Positions 46,901 to 51,987 of a stretch of DNA of 51,987 nt are shown here, one piece after another. Under the pieces are notes generated by a model. It made no database searches and was not told the DNA's origin. It was given only the letters and a program-made list of their open reading frames with translations. Every line of letters begins with the position of its first letter. Position 1 is the first letter of the stretch. Made by a program: the position numbers and the translations under genes. This DNA is from Bacteroidaceae bacterium (GTDB lineage: Bacteria; Bacteroidota; Bacteroidia; Bacteroidales; Barnesiellaceae_A), in assembly GCA_017532725.1 (NCBI GenBank), contig JAFXIZ010000047.1, positions 1 to 51,987 of the forward strand. The letters run 5' to 3'.

Positions 46901-47096
46901 ATATAAGATCGAAATAGGCAGACATTTCATCGGCTTGCGAAGTAAGGTTTGTCCACTTCGTATCGTCAAAAGAATCCCAATAAAATCCCTGTAGCATTAC
47001 TCCATCGTAATTGGCCTCCCAACCTTGAGAAAAACTATTGGGAATACAAACGATTGAAATAATTGAAATCAATATTACCTTAAAAAAGTTCTTCAT
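43935..47096 (-). CDS. Secreted GH13 alpha-amylase with five CBM26-like modules and T9SS sorting tail
   Basis: 1053 residues. Signal peptide ends near NSFSQ. The GH13 barrel is closely similar to the neighbouring amylase: GVIADVVINH, GFRYDMTKGF (Asp209), YSVGEYFDG (Glu234), FVDNHDT. Five CBM26-like modules of about 95 residues follow (starting near GFSVYVKKSTVPASW, ITIYLDKTSVPASW, IAVYLEKNSVTKAW, ISIYLLKSSVSSW and ITIFLDKESASAW). The end is a T9SS sorting domain (CTIYPNPVTTDFVV...GFYLYKVVLANGHIVHGKFVKR). It probably arose with the 41587 gene by duplication, then gained or lost modules. Surface-exposed or secreted starch degradation is inferred. Confidence 0.95.
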   Translation of the reverse strand: MKNFFKVILISIISIVCIPNSFSQGWEANYDGVMLQGFYWDSFDDTKWTNLTSQADEMSAYFDLIWVPNSGSSGYYSMGYNPQYWFQHESSFGTASELRNMINTFKKKGTGVIADVVINHRNGVYGWYDFPVETDHKGNTWELGLWAICGNDEMAWASDQPKPTGANDEGENFDGCRDLDHTNSYVQDAVKAYLDYLLNYLGYAGFRYDMTKGFAAYYVGLYNAAVNPKYSVGEYFDGNYDAVTGWIDRTIRDGNIQSGSFDFPLKFKMNEAMGYPSDFSKLAVNHNGANQPNGVIREPGFRRFSVTFVDNHDTYQRGNGQELNSYYAEAANAFILCHPGTPCVFLPHWKNYKTAIKRLIDVRKSVGIHNQSSVEVWEASTDKYVAKVYGTNGDLFIKVGYGDYTPNGFNDNDIVASGEGYCVWSKVSISSAEDKIVPENDRNGFSVYVKKSTVPASWDKLYCYAWDEAEARLTKVYPGEQVTKVVTVDGVEYYKYSFDAATTTANLLFTNGEGSKTEDLTGITADTYYSFSSTNSSGYYTMTTLDVTGEETGEPITIYLDKTSVPASWGAVKYYAWDADDNKLLGAWSGTFITETVSLNGVDYYTYTFPETVTLVNVIFNDGSNQSVDVKGITETTFFALSDVLDGKCSVEELNVSDAQGIAVYLEKNSVTKAWGTVYYYAWETDGGVLTDYWPGTVVTQTVTVNGVEYYRYAFDSSVDELNLIFTNGTNQTADLSAITEDTYYTLLSADGEVAVVDPNDYTGEVEQAISIYLLKSSVSSWSNVYYYAWNTGGNLLAGWPGTNMKNTQTETVYGEEYYVYTFPDDVESLNIIFNNGSGQTADITNITRTTYFKMNSDFSYTKGNDQITIFLDKESASAWSKVKYYAWDNNKKPLLGAWSGTEMSKTMTALDGKEYYFYTFAPYYNPVNVIFNDGGSNQTVDLSATQSTFFRLNSTSGNKISASTVSTYIATGVEDAEVERTDCTIYPNPVTTDFVVRSGVEVDNVSVYDLNGALMQQVCGNVVDVRSLVSGFYLYKVVLANGHIVHGKFVKR

Positions 47097-47264
47097 AAAT
47101 TCTTTATTATAATTATTTTCAGTCTCTTTTATAACTACATATTGTAAAATGTGGCTGTATTAAACCGATATGCAACCGGTCATCAATCAACCATTGCAAG
47201 TTCAGCAATGTCTTTATATTAAAAGAATAGTATTAATATAAATTTGATACAGTTTCTTATATTT

Positions 47265-49193
47265 TTACAATTCAATAATCATATTTGCGCGTGCAGGCAA
47301 AGTGATTGTTTCGCCCCAGGTAATCACATTACCGGTAACGACATCCTTACCTTCAGTAACTTCGCCCAACACCTCGGTGTAGGGTTTCACACGCAAGTCA
47401 ACAGCCTTATCGCAGCCGTTGAGCAACACAAATACCGTCTTACCCTCATAACTGCGGGCATAAGCATACACACCTTGTTGGGGAATAAAATGTTTCATTT
47501 CGCCCTTGGCTATCACATCGTTACCCTTACGCCAATGGAGGATGTTGCTCAAGTAGTTGAACATCTCGGCCTCCTTGGCATTACGCTCCTCGGCATTGAA
47601 CAGGTTGCGCTTATCACCCTCCCATCCACCGGGGAAGTCTTTGCGCACATAGCCATCGCCGGCATCTTTAGTACCGTTCATCATTACCTCGGTACCGTAA
47701 TAGAGTTGAGGTATGCGACGAGTAGTAAGCAACAACACCATCGCTTGCTTGAGAGCATCGATATTCTCGCCATTGCGCAAGAAACGGTCGGTATCGTGAT
47801 TCTCCACAAACGCCATTACCGATGAAGGATCGGGATAGAGATAGTCATATACAAAGTGGTTATACACCTTGTTAAGACCCGACATATAGCCGTCGGTATC
47901 TTCGGTAAGACCATTATTTACAACTTGCCACAAGTGGAAGTCCATAACGCTCTTGAGGTTACTGTTGAGGGGAGCCGACAGTTTTGAATCCTTCTGCCAC
48001 CAAGCCGTGAAAGCAGGATTTTCGCACCAAGTTTCACCCACAACATTAAAGTTGGGATACTCCTCATTCAACTCCTTGAGCCACTGCGACATAGCATCGT
48101 AATGGGCATAGGGATGAGTATCCATACGGATACCATCGATACCCACAGCCTCAATCCACCAGAAACTGTTTTGTATCAAATAGCGAGCAACGTGAGGGTT
48201 GCGCTGATTGAGGTCGGGCATTGTCAATACAAACCAACCATCATTCATCTCGCTGAAGTCGTATTTCGATGCGTAGGGATCGACGTGAGGCGTAAGTTTG
48301 TAGGATGTTTGTACAAAGTTATTCTCATAGTCGGGGTTGTTAAACCAATCTTTCGAAGGGTAATCGGTCAACCAAATATGGTCGCTGCCACAGTGGTTGA
48401 AAATCATATCCATAACTACCTTCAAGCCCTTTTCGTGAGCCTTGTCGATGAGGCGACGATAGTCGTCGTTAGTGCCAAATCGGGGGTCAACGGCATAATA
48501 GTCGGTAGTGGCATATCCGTGATAACAACTCAGCAGGTTGTCACCATAGTAGTAATCGCTCATATCATTTTCGAGCAGAGGAGTAAACCACAACGCAGTC
48601 ACACCCAACTCGTTGAAGTAGTCGAGGTGATCCTCAATACCTTTGATGTCGCCACCGTGACGTGCGCCGGGTTGCTCACGATCTACCTTATAGGGCTTCA
48701 TACCCTCGATATTATCGTTCGAGGGGTCGCCATTGGCAAAACGGTCGGGCATAAGCATATACAGCACATCGCCTGCATCAAATCCCATACGCTCCTCGGG
48801 AGCCATTTCACGGGCGCGCAATTCGTATGCAACTGTTTGCTTATATTGGTTGTCGAATACAAGATTCAAGTCAACAGTTCCGGGTTGTGCTTTGGCAACA
48901 TTAAGATATACGAAAAGGTAATTTTTGCTATCCAAGCACACAACGCTATCAACCACCACACCGGGGTAGTTGGTAACCACTTGAGCATTGCCCACTCCCT
49001 CACCATACAGCAATACTTGTAACGAGGGATTTTTCATACCCACAAACCAATAAGGAGGGTCTATCTTATTGATTTGCACCATTGTAGTATCTACAAGGTT
49101 GGCAGTAGCATCGGATTTCTTGCCACTGCAACCGGTCATAATCACCGTTGTTGCCAATACGGCAACAACGGCTAACAATGATAATCTTTTCAC
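47265..49193 (-). CDS. susA: GH13 lipoprotein, SusA-like neopullulanase / cyclomaltodextrinase
   Basis: 642 residues. Lipobox VIMTGC ends at Cys22. An N-terminal beta-sandwich (about 40-125, WFVGMKNPSLQVLLYGEGVG) as in SusA is followed by the GH13 barrel: DMIFNH, GIRMDTHPY (nucleophile Asp358), VVGETWCE (acid Glu387), FVENHDT, and a C-terminal beta domain (VFVLLNGCDKAVDLRVKPYTEVL). It should cut maltodextrins or pullulan and is probably membrane-anchored in the periplasm or at the surface. It lacks CBM26 modules and a sorting tail, unlike the two amylases downstream. 22 bp follow the MFS gene; 168 bp precede the 1053-aa amylase. Confidence 0.9.
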   Translation of the reverse strand: MKRLSLLAVVAVLATTVIMTGCSGKKSDATANLVDTTMVQINKIDPPYWFVGMKNPSLQVLLYGEGVGNAQVVTNYPGVVVDSVVCLDSKNYLFVYLNVAKAQPGTVDLNLVFDNQYKQTVAYELRAREMAPEERMGFDAGDVLYMLMPDRFANGDPSNDNIEGMKPYKVDREQPGARHGGDIKGIEDHLDYFNELGVTALWFTPLLENDMSDYYYGDNLLSCYHGYATTDYYAVDPRFGTNDDYRRLIDKAHEKGLKVVMDMIFNHCGSDHIWLTDYPSKDWFNNPDYENNFVQTSYKLTPHVDPYASKYDFSEMNDGWFVLTMPDLNQRNPHVARYLIQNSFWWIEAVGIDGIRMDTHPYAHYDAMSQWLKELNEEYPNFNVVGETWCENPAFTAWWQKDSKLSAPLNSNLKSVMDFHLWQVVNNGLTEDTDGYMSGLNKVYNHFVYDYLYPDPSSVMAFVENHDTDRFLRNGENIDALKQAMVLLLTTRRIPQLYYGTEVMMNGTKDAGDGYVRKDFPGGWEGDKRNLFNAEERNAKEAEMFNYLSNILHWRKGNDVIAKGEMKHFIPQQGVYAYARSYEGKTVFVLLNGCDKAVDLRVKPYTEVLGEVTEGKDVVTGNVITWGETITLPARANMIIEL

Positions 49194-49214
49194 TTGATTG
49201 AATGATTTTTAGTA

Positions 49215-50570
49215 TTACTCCTCGTCTTGTTTTTTCTCTTTGATAATAAATACCGACAACGCACCTAATACCAAGAATATACCAGCCAATACGAGCATCA
49301 ATCCTTGCGAAGCGATACCACTATCAGTAAGAGGCATAAGACCCAATACCACGCCACCTGTTGCAGCAGCAACGATTTGAGGCAAACAGATTGTTCCGTT
49401 GAACAAGCCGAGGTATGTACCCATATGCTTACCCGAGAGCGAGTTGGTAAGGATAGTGAAAGGCATAGCCAACATAGCAGCCCAAGCACAACCAATGAGC
49501 GCATAAGAAACGAACAACATATATTGGTCGTGGATGAAATAAGTAGAGATGAAACCTACAGCACCCAACAACAAACTCAACGAATAAGCCAACTTGCGGC
49601 TACGGAACATAGGCAATACTACAGCCCACAATACCGAGCCTACTGCCTGTACGGCAAACAACACGCCTACCCAGTCGCCGGCTGCTTGATATTGCTTCGA
49701 TGCAGTGTCAAGTGCGCCATTCACGATGGGAGTACCGAAGGCTGTCTCGGCAATGGCACCGTTGGTATATGTCCACATATACATAAAGGCTGCCCAGCAG
49801 AAGAATTGTACCAAACCTACAGTCCAGAATGTTTTAGGTGCTTTTATAAGCAACTGCAACATATTGGTTTTCTCCTCCTTCTCATCCTCTTTGATACCGT
49901 GATACTCGGCATACTCTTTGGGAGGCATCTCCTTAACAGTAGCAGTGGTATAGATAACACAAAGTATCAATATAATAGCGCCAATATAGAACGACCATTT
50001 AACCGAGTCCGGTATCTCGCCGGCTGCGGCAACACTTGCTACGCCCAATGCGGTGAATATGTAGGGGAACAAGTAACCCACCAAACTACCGGCGTTGCAC
50101 AAGAAACTTTGTATCGAGTATGCAAGACCCTTTTGTTTCTCATTTACCATATCACCCACCATCATCTTGAAGGGTTGCATAGCCATATTAATAGATGTAT
50201 CGAGGAACATCAACGATACAAGTCCGAAAATCATAGCGGCACCTATCGACAAACCAAAACTACCGGCATTGGGCAACATACACATTACCAATACAGCAAC
50301 AAGCGCACCAATGAAGAGGTAAGGGATACGACGACCGAAACGAGTCCAAGTATTATCACTCCATTTACCCACAAGAGGCTGAACGATGATACCCATCAAA
50401 GGAGGCAAAATCCAGAAGAAACTCAAATCGTGAGGGTCGGCACCCAATGTAGCAAAGATACGGCTAACGTTTGCACTCTGCAAAGCATAAGCAATCTGAA
50501 CACCAAAAAATCCGAAACTCAAGTTAAAGAGTTTCATAAATGACAAATCAGGTTTTACTTTTGTACTCAT
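49215..50570 (-). CDS. MFS sugar transporter, maltose/maltodextrin type (SLC45-like)
   Basis: 451 residues with about 12 hydrophobic segments. The start FMKLFNLSFGFFGVQIAYALQSANVSRIFATLGAD and LMGIIVQPLVGKWSDNTWTRFGRRIPYLFIGA are typical of the SLC45/GPH-related sugar symporters found in Bacteroidota starch loci. It should carry maltose or small maltodextrins across the inner membrane. It lies between the LacI gene (28 bp) and the SusA-like gene (22 bp). Confidence 0.9.
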   Translation of the reverse strand: MSTKVKPDLSFMKLFNLSFGFFGVQIAYALQSANVSRIFATLGADPHDLSFFWILPPLMGIIVQPLVGKWSDNTWTRFGRRIPYLFIGALVAVLVMCMLPNAGSFGLSIGAAMIFGLVSLMFLDTSINMAMQPFKMMVGDMVNEKQKGLAYSIQSFLCNAGSLVGYLFPYIFTALGVASVAAAGEIPDSVKWSFYIGAIILILCVIYTTATVKEMPPKEYAEYHGIKEDEKEEKTNMLQLLIKAPKTFWTVGLVQFFCWAAFMYMWTYTNGAIAETAFGTPIVNGALDTASKQYQAAGDWVGVLFAVQAVGSVLWAVVLPMFRSRKLAYSLSLLLGAVGFISTYFIHDQYMLFVSYALIGCAWAAMLAMPFTILTNSLSGKHMGTYLGLFNGTICLPQIVAAATGGVVLGLMPLTDSGIASQGLMLVLAGIFLVLGALSVFIIKEKKQDEE

Positions 50571-50597
50571 ATTATATATATATTAAATTATTCAATC

Positions 50598-51614
50598 CTA
50601 TTTTTCACGCGTACTGCCACGCAATATTAGTTTGGTCTTAACAATCTTGTTCTTATACACCAAATTCTCCTCATTACCTTCAATCTTGGCAAGGAGCAAC
50701 TCCACAGTACCTTGTCCTACAGCCTCTCCGGGCTGATCGACCATTGTCAATCGTGGCTCGGTAGAGCGCGCATTTTCATTATCCGAGAAACCACATATCG
50801 ATACATCCTCAGGCACACGCAAACCGGCATCCTTGCAGGCATATAATATACCCACAGCCGTATTGGCATTTACAGCAAAGAAGGCATCGGGTTTCTTACC
50901 CTCTTTCAACAAACGCAACGTAAGGTCGCGCGCTGCTTGACGAGTATCACACTCAAAAATCATATCGTTATCCACCTCTATGCGATGCTTTCGCAAAGCA
51001 TCCACATATCCGTTACGGCGATTCTTCGATATTTCAAGATGCAACGGCGATGTATAGAATGCAATCTTGCGACAGCCGGTTACAATCATATGCTCAACGG
51101 CAGCAAAGGCACCGGTATAATCATCAACCACCACACGCGATGTATTCAGTTCGGTACATATACGGTCGTAAAATACCAAAGGCACATCCTCCTCAACCAA
51201 CCGACGGAAGTGTGAGTAATCCATAGTTCCCTTTGCCAACGATGCTATCACACCACATACCTTGGCTTTACGAAAAGACTCTACTATAGCCACTTCCTTT
51301 TCATACTCCTCATTACTTTGCGCCACCAAGATGTTATATCCGGCAGCCGATGCAGTCTTTTCAATACCCGACAGCACATTTGAGAAGAAGTAGTGACATA
51401 TTTGAGGTATTATGACACCTATAGTATTAGACTTATTATTGCGCAAACTTAATGCAAACTCATTGGGTCTATAATTATGCTCTCTTGCATAACGTTGTAT
51501 AGCCTCACGCACAGCAGGACTTATATTAGCACTGTTATTCAGCGCACGCGACACTGTCGAGGGAGCGCATCCCATTGCTTTTGCAATATCCTTTATTGTA
51601 ATATGTGATGACAT
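50598..51614 (-). CDS. LacI-family transcriptional regulator of the starch locus
   Basis: 338 residues. HTH TIKDIAKAMGCAPSTVSRALNNSANIS (about 6-30) with the LacI hinge (RPNEFALSLRNNKSNTIGVIIP), then a periplasmic-binding-protein-like sensor domain. It is the first gene of the minus-strand starch operon and divergent from the gene at 51920. A palindrome GCAAACGTTTGC at 51708-51719 between them is a likely operator. The inducer is probably a malto-oligosaccharide (inferred from context). Canonical Bacteroides sus uses SusR instead. Confidence 0.93.
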   Translation of the reverse strand: MSSHITIKDIAKAMGCAPSTVSRALNNSANISPAVREAIQRYAREHNYRPNEFALSLRNNKSNTIGVIIPQICHYFFSNVLSGIEKTASAAGYNILVAQSNEEYEKEVAIVESFRKAKVCGVIASLAKGTMDYSHFRRLVEEDVPLVFYDRICTELNTSRVVVDDYTGAFAAVEHMIVTGCRKIAFYTSPLHLEISKNRRNGYVDALRKHRIEVDNDMIFECDTRQAARDLTLRLLKEGKKPDAFFAVNANTAVGILYACKDAGLRVPEDVSICGFSDNENARSTEPRLTMVDQPGEAVGQGTVELLLAKIEGNEENLVYKNKIVKTKLILRGSTREK

Positions 51615-51650
51615 AGTATAAAGATTTAAGGTATTTCAGCGCTCAAAATT

Positions 51651-51662
51651 GCAATTAATTGC
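51651..51662. promoter_or_regulatory. Palindrome GCAATTAATTGC upstream of lacI
   Basis: 12-bp perfect palindrome, 37 bp before the LacI start codon. It could be a second regulator site; the sequence differs from GCAAACGTTTGC in the centre only. Confidence 0.35.
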
Positions 51663-51707
51663 GCAAACAAAACGAAATTACACATATATTTAAATATAAA
51701 AAGATAC

Positions 51708-51719
51708 GCAAACGTTTGC
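51708..51719. promoter_or_regulatory. LacI-family operator GCAAACGTTTGC
   Basis: 12-bp perfect palindrome with a central CG, the form bound by most LacI-family proteins, in the divergent gap next to a LacI gene. Two half-site copies (GCAAACG) recur at 51820-51826 and 51865-51871. Confidence 0.7.
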
Positions 51720-51774
51720 AATGTTAAAAATATTTTTTTGAGTTAAATAATACCGAATGATATTGCAAAACACA

Positions 51775-51782
51775 TATATTTG
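51775..51782 (+). promoter_or_regulatory. -7 element (TATATTTG) for the gene at 51920
   Basis: TATATTTG matches TAnnTTTG; predicted start near 51789, giving a leader of about 130 nt that contains the direct repeats. No -33 TTTG at the usual spacing, as would fit a regulated promoter. Confidence 0.4.
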
Positions 51783-51808
51783 CAAGCTGAATATTATGGC
51801 TATTTGTA

Positions 51809-51887
51809 TGCCTGAAAAAGCAAACGAAAACACAAAAAACCAATAATAACGTGTGCCTGTAAAAGCAAACGAAAACACAAAAAAACC
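51809..51887 (+). repeat. Two ~33-bp direct repeats in the leader of the susC-like gene
   Basis: Copies 51809-51841 and 51854-51887, 45 bp apart, share TGCCTG, one variable base, then AAAAGCAAACGAAAACACAA and an A-run ending in CC. Each holds the half-site GCAAACG found in the LacI palindrome. They could be extra operator half-sites or an RNA-level control element. Confidence 0.7.
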
Positions 51888-51919
51888 CAAATATTAACAA
51901 CTTTTTTAATCTAATCTGC

Positions 51920-51987
51920 ATGAATTACGTTAGTAAAAAAGTCCCCAGAGTGCTCGCAGCAGCCTTGCTGCTCTGCTTCTCTATTAC
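51920..51987 (+). CDS. Start of a secreted or outer-membrane protein, probably SusC-like
   Basis: An ATG at 51920 opens a frame to the window edge: MNYVSKKVPRVLAAALLLCF then SIT. A basic N-terminus plus a leucine/alanine-rich core is a Sec signal peptide. Position (divergent from LacI, facing away from the MFS/amylase operon) suggests a SusC-family TonB-dependent receptor, but only 22-23 residues are visible and the family cannot be confirmed. Confidence 0.55.
   Translation, partial: MNYVSKKVPRVLAAALLLCFSI

Noticed and set aside
49305..50543. 412-residue open frame opposite the MFS gene
   Set aside because: Hydrophilic antisense translation of a membrane protein gene, no family character.

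Overview
The window is a stretch of a Bacteroidota chromosome, most likely order Bacteroidales and probably gut-associated. Evidence for this is the porP-K-L-M type IX secretion (T9SS) genes, Sus-like starch genes, a Bacteroidota-type omega subunit, a tmRNA tag ending in YALAA, and repeated promoter matches of the Bacteroidota form TTTG-N19-22-TAnnTTTG with no Shine-Dalgarno pattern. Family cannot be fixed from sequence reading alone.

Layout. 1-3.7 kb (minus): porP, gldK, gldL and the start of gldM, the T9SS outer-membrane ring and inner-membrane motor. 4.2-10.9 kb (minus): housekeeping run mutY, phoH, purC, menG/ubiE, hflX, a thioesterase and dprA. mutY is broken by a one-base frameshift at GGGAAAA. 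11.2-17.9 kb (plus): a full histidine-degradation operon hutU-ftcD-hutI-fchA-hutH behind a structured leader. 18.0-24.33 kb: a type II-C CRISPR-Cas locus with a divergent tracrRNA (minus), cas9 (plus, frameshifted in an A7 tract), cas1, cas2, and an array of eight full 47-bp repeats plus one truncated repeat, ending 7 bp from the nfo stop codon. 24.3-31.9 kb (minus): nfo; ffh-folD; pspC-uvrB-fhs. 32.1-38.4 kb: bamD-rpoZ, an outer-membrane barrel protein, ssrA (tmRNA), a membrane protein, a B3/B4-domain protein, Sua5/YrdC and malate dehydrogenase. 38.4-39.1 kb: a non-coding mosaic of small palindromes. 39.1-41.5 kb: an FGE-fold lipoprotein, a hot-dog thioesterase and a WG-repeat protein. 41.6-51.6 kb (minus): a starch/maltodextrin locus (LacI regulator, maltose-type MFS transporter, SusA-like GH13 lipoprotein, two GH13 amylases with CBM26-like modules and T9SS sorting tails). 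A divergent gene starting at 51920 is probably the first codons of a susC-like receptor.

How parts connect. The two amylases carry C-terminal sorting tails that need the T9SS encoded at the left end. The hut pathway hands a formimino group to folate, and folD and fhs (the next steps of one-carbon metabolism) lie 8-12 kb away. The CRISPR locus is the most interesting region. The predicted tracrRNA is transcribed away from cas9 from a near-ideal promoter and has an extra hairpin inside its anti-repeat. Every CRISPR repeat carries a promoter -7 element pointing into the next spacer on the minus strand, and the truncated terminal repeat keeps exactly that element. cas9 is far more AT-rich than cas1, cas2 and the flanking genes. 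Both frameshifts (mutY, cas9) sit in short homopolymer contexts, so sequencing error, real mutation and recoding all remain possible.
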